DNA of 59,751 bases. Source: Candidatus Calescibacteriota bacterium (GTDB lineage Bacteria > CAIJMQ01 > JAADFP01). Location: assembly GCA_021162785.1 (NCBI GenBank), contig JAGGYA010000023.1:1-59751 (forward strand), in the 5' to 3' direction. Below are positions 29,314-38,625 of this stretch, in pieces; positions within the stretch are counted from its first letter, which is position 1, and each line of letters begins with the position of its first letter. The notes under the pieces were generated by a model, which had not been told where the DNA came from, did no database searches, and saw nothing but the letters and a program-made list of their open reading frames with translations. The position numbers and the translations under genes were made by a program.

Positions 29314-30518
29314 TTTTCAAACCTCCTTTCTGCTATTCTTTCCATAATTAACTCTGCTAATTCTCGTTTTGTTAAGGAAAATCTCTCTTTTTGATGAGGA
29401 GAATAAACAATTACCCCTTCCATATTTTCTACTTTAAATCCAGAATAGCCCTCTTTTTGAAGGCAACCCACCATAATATCTACTTTCTTTCTCTTAAATT
29501 TTTCTAAGGCTCTTTTTTCAACTTCTTCTGTTTCCAAGGAGAACCCTACTATTAACTTCCCTTTCTTCTCCTTACTCAATTCCGCTAAGATGTCTGGAAC
29601 AGGAATAAGTTCCAGACTCAGCTTTCCCTCTCTTTTTATCTTCCCCTTCATCTTCTTACACGGCCTGAAATCCGTTACCGCAGCATTCATAATAAGCACA
29701 TCACAAGAGGAGAAGAATTTTTTAACCTCTTTTTCCAGTTCCTCACCTTTCTCAATTACTATTTTCTCCACTCCGGGAGGGACAGGCTGAGTAGATTCTC
29801 CGCTTATTAAAATCACCTCCGCCCCTCTTAAAATTGCCTCTTCTGCAAGAAAATAACCCAGTTTTCCTGAAGAAGGATTGGAAATGAATCTAATATCATC
29901 AATGTATTCACGGGTTGGTCCTGCAGTGATAAGTATTTTGAGACCTTTAAGATTCTCCGGATAAAAACATTTCCTTAACCAAAAAAGGAGGGTCTGGGAA
30001 GATGGTAGTCTCCCCTCCCCAACTTTCCCTGTAGCAAGTTCTCCTTTCTCAGGAGGAATAACCTCAAACCCTCTTTCTCTAAGTATACGAATGTTTTCTT
30101 CAACTGCAGAATTTTTCCACATATTTTCATTCATAGCTGGAGCGAAAATTATTGGGTTAGGGAAGGATAGAATAAGTGTGGATAACAAATCATCTGCAAT
30201 ACCATTAGCTGCTTTTCCTAAAATATTTGCTGTAGCTGGAGCAACTAACATAACCTCACCCCATTCAGAAAGGTTTATATGAAGAGGGCTCCAAGAAAAA
30301 TCAGGTGGGAATAAATCAACATATACGGGATTACCTGTGAGGGTTGAAAAGGCATGAGGAGTTACAAACTTCGTAGCATTTCTGGTCATAACCACTTTAA
30401 CCTGTCCTTTTGATCTCACTATCTCTCTCACTAACTCCAAAATTTTGTAAGAGGCAATGCTTCCCGTAACTCCAATAATAATTCTCCGGTTTTCAAGTTC
30501 CGGGTATCTTAGGGACAA
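29310..30518 (-). CDS. coaBC: Bifunctional phosphopantothenoylcysteine decarboxylase/phosphopantothenate--cysteine ligase
   Basis: GVTGSIASYKILELVRE, APAMNENMWKN, ITAGPTREYIDDIRFISNPSSGKLGYFLAEEA. Confidence 0.96.
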   Translation of the reverse strand: MSLRYPELENRRIIIGVTGSIASYKILELVREIVRSKGQVKVVMTRNATKFVTPHAFSTLTGNPVYVDLFPPDFSWSPLHINLSEWGEVMLVAPATANILGKAANGIADDLLSTLILSFPNPIIFAPAMNENMWKNSAVEENIRILRERGFEVIPPEKGELATGKVGEGRLPSSQTLLFWLRKCFYPENLKGLKILITAGPTREYIDDIRFISNPSSGKLGYFLAEEAILRGAEVILISGESTQPVPPGVEKIVIEKGEELEKEVKKFFSSCDVLIMNAAVTDFRPCKKMKGKIKREGKLSLELIPVPDILAELSKEKKGKLIVGFSLETEEVEKRALEKFKRKKVDIMVGCLQKEGYSGFKVENMEGVIVYSPHQKERFSLTKRELAELIMERIAERRFEK

Positions 30519-30699
30519 TCTTCCCCTCCTCCAACTCCTTCATCACCTCTTTTAATATCTCACTTTCCTTTTTACCACCCAAGGTGGTCAGGGAAATTTC
30601 CCTGGCTCTTTTTCTTAAGAAATTAATAAGGATAAAAACATTGGGAACCTTTTTTTTCAGTTCCTCCCTACTTGGTCTCAATTCCTCCATAGCTCTCAC
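30493..30699 (-). CDS. rpoZ: Probable RNA polymerase omega subunit
   Basis: 68 aa, NVFILINFLRKRAREI resembling the omega core; small gene next to coaBC. Confidence 0.65.
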   Translation of the reverse strand: MRAMEELRPSREELKKKVPNVFILINFLRKRAREISLTTLGGKKESEILKEVMKELEEGKIVPKIPGT

Positions 30700-33343
30700 C
30701 CTTCAGAATTTTTAGGTTTTCCAATAATCTTTCCCTTTTAGAAAGACAAGCGTCTCGTTCTTTCTCAATTTTTCCCACTACCTCCGGGGAAGCTTTTTCT
30801 AAGAAGTCTCGATTATTAAGCTTACGTTCCAAAGATTTAAGTCTCTCTTCTATCTTCTCCAGTTCTTTCTTTAATTTCCCCTCCTCCCTCTCTATATCCA
30901 TATCTCCCAGAGCCATAAATACAATGGCCCCAGAAGGGGTAATAGTGCGGGAAAAACCACGAGAAGGTGAAAAATCTTCGTCAATAAAAAGTTCTTGAGC
31001 TTTAATCATTTTTCTTATGCTATCCTTCTCTTCTTTTAACACAAGGCTTTGGCGGGAATTAATGGATTTTACATAAAATTCTCTTTTTTCCTTCAACGGT
31101 ATTTCCCATTCTTTCTTTAAGGACCGAGCAGCTGTAATTACTTCAAATTTCCATTTCTCTTCCTCTTCCAGTTGAGGAGAGTGCCACCCCTTGGGTTCTG
31201 GCCAGGAAGCAAGAGAAATAGAAGGAAGAGATATACCAAGATACTTCTTCATTTTACTCCATGCTTCTTCAGTAATATATGGCATGTAGGGATGAAGGAG
31301 TCGGAGAAAATTGTCCAGAACATATAAGTGAACATTGAGGACCACTTTCTTTTCTTCTCCATGCATTCTTTCTTTAGTAAATTCAAGATACCAGTCACAA
31401 TAATCGTGCCAGAAGAAAGAGTAAAGAAGAGACGCTGATTCTGAAAATTTACGAGATTCCAGATTTTCTGTAACTTGCTGAATAAGATTATCCAAACGGG
31501 AAAGAATATATCTGTCATCTCGATTCAATGGTAGGCTGGAAGTGTCATCTACAGTCCTGAAATCTTCATTCAAATTGAGGAATACAAACCGACAAGCATT
31601 CCAAACTTTGTTGGAAAAATTCCTCATCCCCACAAATCTCTCTTCGTTATAAAAAATATCCTGTCCTGCTCCTGTTGAGAGAGAAGCAAGTGCCATTCTT
31701 AAAGCATCACATCCATATTTATCGATTAGTTCGAGTGGATCCACTACATTACCTAAGGATTTAGACATCTTTCTTCCTTTACTGTCTCTTACTATTGGAT
31801 GAATGTAAACTTCTCTAAATGGGACCTTCCCTGTAAATTTAAGTCCAAACATTATCATTCTTGCCACCCAGAAGAAAATAATCTCATAACCAGTGACCAA
31901 TGTGGAAGTTGGATAGAAAAATCTCAAATCCTCAGTCTCCTCAGGCCAACCTAAGGTGGATAAGGGCCATAATCCTGAAGAGAACCAGGTATCCAGGACA
32001 TCTTCTTCCTGTTGGAGTTCTTTGCTTCCACAGAACTGACAAACTTGAGGGGTCTCTACTTCCACATTGTCCTTACCGCACTTTTTACATTTCCATACAG
32101 GAATTCTATGTCCCCACCATATTTGCCTGGAAATGCACCAGTCTTTAATATTTTCCATCCACTCCAAATAAATCCTTTCCCATCGGGGAGGAATGAACTT
32201 TATTCTCCCTTTCTTCACCGCTTTTATTGCAGGTTGGGCCAGATCCTTCACCCTCACAAACCACTGGGGTGTCACATAAGGCTCAATTATCGTATCACAG
32301 CGGTAACAGTGTCCCACTGAATGAGTATACTCTTCAAATTTCAAGAGATATCCTTCCTTCCTAAGCTCTTCTATTATTGCCTTCCTTGCAGTAAATCTAT
32401 CCAGTCCTTTAAATTTTCCTGCATTTTCGTTCATTATTCCCTTCTTATCCATTATCACCACTCTTTCAAGGCCTTTTTCTTTACCAATCAGAAAATCTAC
32501 AGGATCATGGGCTGGTGTTACCTTTACTGCTCCAGTGCCAAATTCTGGGTCTACTCTCTCATCAGCTACAATGGGTATTTCACGACCCACCAGTGGCAAG
32601 ATCACTGTCTTACCAATAAGTCTTTGATACCTTTTATCTTCCGGATGAACAGCCACCCCTGTATCCCCTAACATAGTCTCAGGCCGAGTAGTAGCAACGG
32701 TTATTTCGCCTCCACCTTTAATAGGATAATGGATGTAGTAAAGATAACCTTTTTCTTCTTTATACTCTACCTCAATGTCGGAAAGAGCGGTTTCACACCT
32801 TGGACACCAATTTACAATATAATTTTCTCGGTAAATTAACCCTTCTTTGTAAAGTCTTACAAATGCCTCTCGGACTGCCCTTGCTCTCTTTTCATCCATA
32901 GTGAAAGCCCAACGTTCCCAGTCGCAGGAAGCACCCAACTTCTTCAATTGCTCTTTAATTCTTTCTTCATTTTTTTCTTTCCATTCCCAGACCATCTTCA
33001 CAAATTCTTCTCTACCAAGGTCTTCCTTCCTCAATCCTTTCTTAGCCAACTCTCTTTCCACAACATTTTGAGTAGCAATTCCAGCATGGTCACACCCCGG
33101 TATCCATAGAGCTACATATCCCCGCATTCGATGGTAGCGAATTAAAATATCTTGGAGAGTTTCATCCAGAGCATGGCCCATATGAAGGGAACCTGTGATG
33201 TTAGGAGGAGGGATAACGATACAATAGGGTTCTTTATCTGGTGTGGGTTCTACATGATAAAGATTTTTTTTCTCCCAAAATTCATTCCACTTATCTTCTA
33301 TTTCTTTCCTTTGATAGATGGAAGGGAAATCAATCATTTTCAA
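30668..33343 (-). CDS. valS: Valyl-tRNA synthetase
   Basis: PPPNITGSLHMGHALDETLQD (HIGH), GRKMSKSLGNVVDPLELI (KMSKS), C-terminal coiled coil. Confidence 0.97.
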   Translation of the reverse strand: MKMIDFPSIYQRKEIEDKWNEFWEKKNLYHVEPTPDKEPYCIVIPPPNITGSLHMGHALDETLQDILIRYHRMRGYVALWIPGCDHAGIATQNVVERELAKKGLRKEDLGREEFVKMVWEWKEKNEERIKEQLKKLGASCDWERWAFTMDEKRARAVREAFVRLYKEGLIYRENYIVNWCPRCETALSDIEVEYKEEKGYLYYIHYPIKGGGEITVATTRPETMLGDTGVAVHPEDKRYQRLIGKTVILPLVGREIPIVADERVDPEFGTGAVKVTPAHDPVDFLIGKEKGLERVVIMDKKGIMNENAGKFKGLDRFTARKAIIEELRKEGYLLKFEEYTHSVGHCYRCDTIIEPYVTPQWFVRVKDLAQPAIKAVKKGRIKFIPPRWERIYLEWMENIKDWCISRQIWWGHRIPVWKCKKCGKDNVEVETPQVCQFCGSKELQQEEDVLDTWFSSGLWPLSTLGWPEETEDLRFFYPTSTLVTGYEIIFFWVARMIMFGLKFTGKVPFREVYIHPIVRDSKGRKMSKSLGNVVDPLELIDKYGCDALRMALASLSTGAGQDIFYNEERFVGMRNFSNKVWNACRFVFLNLNEDFRTVDDTSSLPLNRDDRYILSRLDNLIQQVTENLESRKFSESASLLYSFFWHDYCDWYLEFTKERMHGEEKKVVLNVHLYVLDNFLRLLHPYMPYITEEAWSKMKKYLGISLPSISLASWPEPKGWHSPQLEEEEKWKFEVITAARSLKKEWEIPLKEKREFYVKSINSRQSLVLKEEKDSIRKMIKAQELFIDEDFSPSRGFSRTITPSGAIVFMALGDMDIEREEGKLKKELEKIEERLKSLERKLNNRDFLEKASPEVVGKIEKERDACLSKRERLLENLKILKGESYGGIETK

Positions 33344-33442
33344 TAAATAGCGGTGCTATTTATACCTTAATAAAGAAGAAAAGTCAATATTTTTTCTTAA
33401 AGAGTGGTTTTAAAAGGGAAAAGGTGGTAAGATTAAAGATCC

Positions 33443-34135
33443 GTGATGAAGGGAGCAAGTAAAATCGAAATTAAGAAGGATTATGAAATTCAAGATCTCT
33501 GGAGGATATTCCGGATAATCTCTGAATTTGTAGATGGTTTCGAAGCATTGAAAGATATAGGACCAGCAGTCACCTTCTTTGGTTCCTCTCGGGAAAAGGA
33601 AGGGGGAAAATACTATGAAGAAGCAAGGAAACTCGCCTATAAATTGGCTAAAAAGGGATTCGCTATCATTACGGGTGCAGGCCCAGGGATTATGGAAGCT
33701 GCCAATCGAGGAGCAAAAGAGGGGGGTGGAAAATCAATTGGATTGAACATAGAACTCCCACGTCCCCAGAAACCTAATCCCTATGTATCAACACTTTTAA
33801 ATTTTCGCTACTTCTTTGCCAGAAAAGTTATGTTTATAAAGTATGCTCAAGCATATGTGATTTTCCCTGGGGGAATGGGAACTTTAAGCGAATTTTTTGA
33901 AGCCATCAATTTAATTCAAACAGGTCGAAGTGCCCCTTTTCCGGTTATTTTAATTGGAAGAGACTATTGGGAAGGTTTAAATGATTGGATGTGGGAAGAA
34001 TGTGTAAGAAGGAGATATATCTATAAAAAGGAAATGGCTATATTTCATTTAGTAGACAATGCTGAAGAAGCTTACTCCTTTATCCTTTCTTACTTAGAAA
34101 AGAAGCCTGGAAAAAAACGATTAGAAGGATTTTAA
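33443..34135 (+). CDS. LOG-family protein (TIGR00730-like nucleotide-binding)
   Basis: GAGPGIMEAANRGAKEGGGKSIGLNIELP, PGGMGTLSEFFEAINLIQ. Confidence 0.9.
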   Translation: MMKGASKIEIKKDYEIQDLWRIFRIISEFVDGFEALKDIGPAVTFFGSSREKEGGKYYEEARKLAYKLAKKGFAIITGAGPGIMEAANRGAKEGGGKSIGLNIELPRPQKPNPYVSTLLNFRYFFARKVMFIKYAQAYVIFPGGMGTLSEFFEAINLIQTGRSAPFPVILIGRDYWEGLNDWMWEECVRRRYIYKKEMAIFHLVDNAEEAYSFILSYLEKKPGKKRLEGF

Positions 34136-37100
34136 TCGGGGAAAATCATTAATTTTCTGACCTTCTTTAAGAAATAAAGATAACCCTCTACAGCTAAGGT
34201 GAGTAATAGCAGGAGTAAAAGGCGAGGTAAATGAAAAATTCTTTTTAGAGTCAAAATTAAAGCCCTTTTCCATCTTACAACTTTTTTAAGCACCTTCCAT
34301 CCGCGACTCTCCAGGATCTTTCTGAGTTCTTCCCTTAAATTTACTACTTCTTGCTGTAGTTTCCCGATCTCTTCCTCTTTTCCTCCATTGGCCACCTGAA
34401 GGTGAACGGGAGAAGGCGAGGGTGGGGAAAGTGGATGGAGTTTATTTATTACTTCCACAAGTTCTTTTTCGTCTCTCACCTCTCTTTCTTTCCCCTCAGC
34501 AAAATTAACTTCCTGGACAGCAATTCCTTTCTCCCAAGCTAATTTAAGAAGAAGCTCTCCCCTCCTTTTTCTCACTTCATAATCATTTCCATCCTCAGTC
34601 CACCATAAATAGTGCCAGTTATCTTGGGGAAGATGTATTCCGTAACGGGAATGATTTTCGTAAACCTCAGTATCTTCTATGAGATGGAGAGTATTAATGG
34701 ATTTGATTTTATCAATGTAGGGAGCGTTCCTTTCAATAAATTCATAAGTCTGATAAAATTCCTTTTCTCCCTCACCCGGGAATCCCACCATTATAAATAT
34801 CTCCACTCCCATCCCTGCTTCCTTTGCTCTCCTTATCACATTCTCTGCATCTTCGGGAGTGTAAAATTTTCTCATCTTTTTGAGAACCTTCCTTGACCCA
34901 CTTTCCACTCCTATTTGAAGTTTATAACACCCTGCCTCTTTCATTTTTTTGAGAAGTTCAAAACTCATATCTCTTCTGGGAGCCACCTGCCCATACCACT
35001 CTATATCCAGCTTTTTAGCAAGAATTAAATCGCAGATACCTTCCAGTTGTGGAAGATATCCATTCATAAGTGGATCAATCACCGTGAATTTTTTAACCCC
35101 AAGCTTTTCCACATGGTGTTCAATCTCCTCCACCACCCAGGGTGGTTCATGATAACGGTAGGATTTTACAATTCGAGGGTTTTTGCAAAAGGCACATCTT
35201 CCTATACATCCCCGGCTCCATTCCAGCAAAAGCTCATCTCCCGGGTATCTTCCCACATCAAATCCTGCATAGTCAGGGATGGGAAGAGAATCAAGGGGCT
35301 TAATCCAGGGTCTTGGTTGATAATACCATTCATCTCCTTTTTTCACAGCCACTCCTTTAACCCCATCCAGGTCTCTTCCCTCCTTAATTCTCTCTGCTAT
35401 CTCCACCAGAGTTTCTTCACCTTCCCCCACTACATACCCAGCTATCTCATCTCCTACTTCCCTTACAAAAATTTCTCTTGCTTTAGGAGTGGAAGCAGAA
35501 GGCCCACCAAGAATAATAGGGAATTTTGCTCCCATGGCTCTCAGTCTTTTAATCAGAGAAATGGTAAGTCTTTCTTTACCATCCACCACGGAAAATCCCA
35601 GAAGAGATGGATTTAAACGGAGAATTTCCTCACAGGCTTCTTCAAGCCAGGGTTCCAAGAGTTTCTCTACAAAAGGGTAGACATTATCTCGCGCCCAAAA
35701 ATTTTTATTTTCAACATGCCAGAGAAGTTTATATTCAGGAGGAACTCTCTCAAAAAGTTCCAGGTTGAGATCATATACTTCCACCCGGAAACCTTTTTCC
35801 CTGGCATAACTTGAAAGGAACACAAGAGAAAGGGGAGGATTCTCCACCCCCCAGGGAGCAGGATTCACAAGAAGAATATCCGTGCCCTTCTTTACCCTGT
35901 TAACCGTCTCCAGCGGTAATCCCAAATTTTTAATATCTTTTTCCAGAGTGTTAACCCTTTCTTCCCTTACCTCGGAAGTATTATTTCCTTCTCTCCAGCG
36001 GAACCAGTGTTCGTAAGGGGGGAGATAAATAGAAAATTTCTCCGGTTTTTTCTCAAGAAGAGAGCCTGGCGGGATTAAACAGGAAGATAAATTCAAAACC
36101 CCGGCTATATAACGGGAATTCCTTTTGATAAATTCTCTGGTCTCTAAAAACTCACTCTCCCCTTCCCCTGGATGTCCTGCAATAAGGTTTACCCAGCATT
36201 CAATACCCTGAGAGTCTGCCTCTTTTAAAAATTCTTCTGCTATTTTGGGAGAAAAGGCCTTCTGCATTTTCCGAAGAACTTTCTCTGAGCCACTTTCCAG
36301 TCCTATAAAGATTCTTTTTACCCCTGCTTCCTTCATTAGGGAAAAAAGCTCTATGTCCTCCCTCTTTATCATGAAATTGGCTTCCCACCTAAACTTCAAT
36401 CCTGCTTCCTTCACCAAAGTGAGAAACTTACGAAAAACCTGTGAATCAGAATTCACTGCCTGATCCATGAATTGAAAATCTTTAAATCCTTTTTCCATCC
36501 AGTATTTTATTTCCTCAACAACCTTCTCAGGGTCCCGATATCGAAAGGGCCCGAGTAATTCCCTCTCATTACAGTAGGAACATCTTCCCTTACATCCCCG
36601 GGTGAGAAATAGGGGCAGTGTTGAAGAAGAATAAAGAGAAAGTGGCATGGCAGAAAAGTCAAGTCTGGGATAATCTTTCAGGTTAAGTGGAATGGGCTCC
36701 CGGGTTAACTGGAAACCCTCCTCTTTCAAAGCAATACCCCCAAAGGTCCTATTCCCGTTTAAAAGCTGATAAAGCGCTTCCTCCCCCTCACCCACCACAA
36801 CAAAATCTACTTCCTCAGAAACTGCTCTTTTTCTATCCTCCTCCCAGTAGACACCAGGGCCTCCCCATATAATTTTGAGGTCTGGATCCATCTCTTTAAT
36901 GAGAGAGGAAAAGAACTTTACCAGAGGGAGGTTAGCATAATTAGTGGAAAAACCGAAAACACTGTAACCTTCCTCAACCAGTTTCTCTGCTGTTTCTCTT
37001 AAGTAATCCCTTATCTCTTTCTGGCAAAGGGTGTAAAACCTGGATTGTTCAAAAAGCTCGCTTTTCCCCCTTTGCCAAAAAACGGGGTAATCCTTCCCTA

Positions 37101-38625
37101 ACCTCTGGTAGAGAAGAATATTAAGATCCCTTACCTCACACTGGTACCCTTTATTCTGCAAATAGGAGTAAAGGCATACCAGACCAAGAGGAGGCATCTC
37201 CACTCCCCAGGGAGGGAGGAATACAAGACAGAAATCTTTTTCCTTTTCATATTCACCAATATTTGTCGTCCATATGGGGATACCTTTACTTTCCAGAAAT
37301 CTTTTTACTCTTTTTACCCTTCTTATTCTTGTGGGAAGTGTATTTTCCCCTTCTTCCCAGTAGCGATCAAAATGGCGAAAGTCTTCAGGCAATTTTATTC
37401 CCCTTTCTATTCTTTCCTCCCACAGAGGGGAGTTGATCAGCAAATGACAGGCATTTAAATTGGTAATCCCTGAAATATAAGGAGCGTTTTCTTCAATAAA
37501 TTTCAAAGTCTCCTCCACATCTTCCTCTCTTTCTCCCGGGAAACCAAGAATAAAGTTAAGCTGAGTGTTTATTCCTGCTTCATGAGCCATTCGTATACTT
37601 TTAGCAATTTCTCTTGAGGAGAAAGGCTTGTTCATTAATTTAAGCACTCTGTCCGAACCACTCTCCACACCAAAGTTGAGGGTATGACAACCTGCCTTCT
37701 TCATCTTCCAGTAAAGATCTCCCATGTCTGGTCGGGGGATGGCAAGAGCCATCCAGGAGATGGAGAGCCTTTCATTAATTATGAGATCGCACAGTCTCTC
37801 CAGTTCTTTCAGGCTCCCATTAATAGCTGGGTCATTGAAAACAAATTCTCTAATTCCCCATTTCTCCACATGGAACTTTATCTCCTGAAAAACATCCTCT
37901 GCTTTTCTTACCCTGTACCTGCCCATTGCCCGGTGATCATCACAGTATGCACAGTGGAGAATACATCCTCTGCTCATGAGAAGGGGAAGTTTTCTCCCTT
38001 CATATAACTGGAGATCAAACTCCTCAAAAGTGGGATGGGGTATGGAAGTAATGGGAATAATTTGAGGAGAAGACAGAATTATTTCATCCCCATTTTTCAC
38101 CCAAACCACTCCAGGAATGTTTTCTCCACCCTCTCCCTTGAAAAACTGCACCAACCTGAAAAGTGCCTCTTCCCCTTCCCCCATTACAAAAGCATCTACA
38201 GAACCGGGAGGAAAATGACTCCGACCCAAAGAATCATAAACTCCTCTTCCACCCAGAATGATTCTTCGAGAAGGGTCTCTCTTTTTAATTTCGCGAACAA
38301 CCAGAGAAGTTAGAGAACGATTGGAAGCATGAACAGAAAATCCTATAATTGGAGCAGGAATGGAAACTATAGCATCGATTTCCTTTTCAATAACTCCTTT
38401 TACTTCTTCATTATCCAGCCAGCCTTTTTCAACCCAGTCTGGATTTCTGGAGAAATCCCATTTTTTCACATCTTTCAATTCCCGGTATATGAGTATATTT
38501 GAATCTCTTACCTCCACCTTTACATTTTTACATCGAAGATAGCCAGCCAGATAGGCAATATTTAAAGGAGGCATATCAAATCCATAGGGAGGAAGAATTA
38601 CTAAGAGAATATCTGGCCTATCCAT
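34132..38625 (-). CDS. 1497-aa protein with three tandem B12-binding-like/radical SAM modules plus C-terminal coiled coil and hydrophobic tail
   Basis: CxxxCxxC three times: CILHCAYC (about 37940-37975), CKGRCSYC (36565-36605), CIGRCAFC (35181-35220). Each module has a P-x-G-x-x-x-PPL N-terminal Rossmann-like part and GFPGE/GHPGE motif. Confidence 0.88.
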   Translation of the reverse strand: MDRPDILLVILPPYGFDMPPLNIAYLAGYLRCKNVKVEVRDSNILIYRELKDVKKWDFSRNPDWVEKGWLDNEEVKGVIEKEIDAIVSIPAPIIGFSVHASNRSLTSLVVREIKKRDPSRRIILGGRGVYDSLGRSHFPPGSVDAFVMGEGEEALFRLVQFFKGEGGENIPGVVWVKNGDEIILSSPQIIPITSIPHPTFEEFDLQLYEGRKLPLLMSRGCILHCAYCDDHRAMGRYRVRKAEDVFQEIKFHVEKWGIREFVFNDPAINGSLKELERLCDLIINERLSISWMALAIPRPDMGDLYWKMKKAGCHTLNFGVESGSDRVLKLMNKPFSSREIAKSIRMAHEAGINTQLNFILGFPGEREEDVEETLKFIEENAPYISGITNLNACHLLINSPLWEERIERGIKLPEDFRHFDRYWEEGENTLPTRIRRVKRVKRFLESKGIPIWTTNIGEYEKEKDFCLVFLPPWGVEMPPLGLVCLYSYLQNKGYQCEVRDLNILLYQRLGKDYPVFWQRGKSELFEQSRFYTLCQKEIRDYLRETAEKLVEEGYSVFGFSTNYANLPLVKFFSSLIKEMDPDLKIIWGGPGVYWEEDRKRAVSEEVDFVVVGEGEEALYQLLNGNRTFGGIALKEEGFQLTREPIPLNLKDYPRLDFSAMPLSLYSSSTLPLFLTRGCKGRCSYCNERELLGPFRYRDPEKVVEEIKYWMEKGFKDFQFMDQAVNSDSQVFRKFLTLVKEAGLKFRWEANFMIKREDIELFSLMKEAGVKRIFIGLESGSEKVLRKMQKAFSPKIAEEFLKEADSQGIECWVNLIAGHPGEGESEFLETREFIKRNSRYIAGVLNLSSCLIPPGSLLEKKPEKFSIYLPPYEHWFRWREGNNTSEVREERVNTLEKDIKNLGLPLETVNRVKKGTDILLVNPAPWGVENPPLSLVFLSSYAREKGFRVEVYDLNLELFERVPPEYKLLWHVENKNFWARDNVYPFVEKLLEPWLEEACEEILRLNPSLLGFSVVDGKERLTISLIKRLRAMGAKFPIILGGPSASTPKAREIFVREVGDEIAGYVVGEGEETLVEIAERIKEGRDLDGVKGVAVKKGDEWYYQPRPWIKPLDSLPIPDYAGFDVGRYPGDELLLEWSRGCIGRCAFCKNPRIVKSYRYHEPPWVVEEIEHHVEKLGVKKFTVIDPLMNGYLPQLEGICDLILAKKLDIEWYGQVAPRRDMSFELLKKMKEAGCYKLQIGVESGSRKVLKKMRKFYTPEDAENVIRRAKEAGMGVEIFIMVGFPGEGEKEFYQTYEFIERNAPYIDKIKSINTLHLIEDTEVYENHSRYGIHLPQDNWHYLWWTEDGNDYEVRKRRGELLLKLAWEKGIAVQEVNFAEGKEREVRDEKELVEVINKLHPLSPPSPSPVHLQVANGGKEEEIGKLQQEVVNLREELRKILESRGWKVLKKVVRWKRALILTLKRIFHLPRLLLLLLLTLAVEGYLYFLKKVRKLMIFPD

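Noticed and set aside
30630-30665. A8 slippery tract in rpoZ (and a similar tract near the valS start at about 33265)
   Set aside because: Both stay in the expected frame with a continuous product; no sign of frameshifting.
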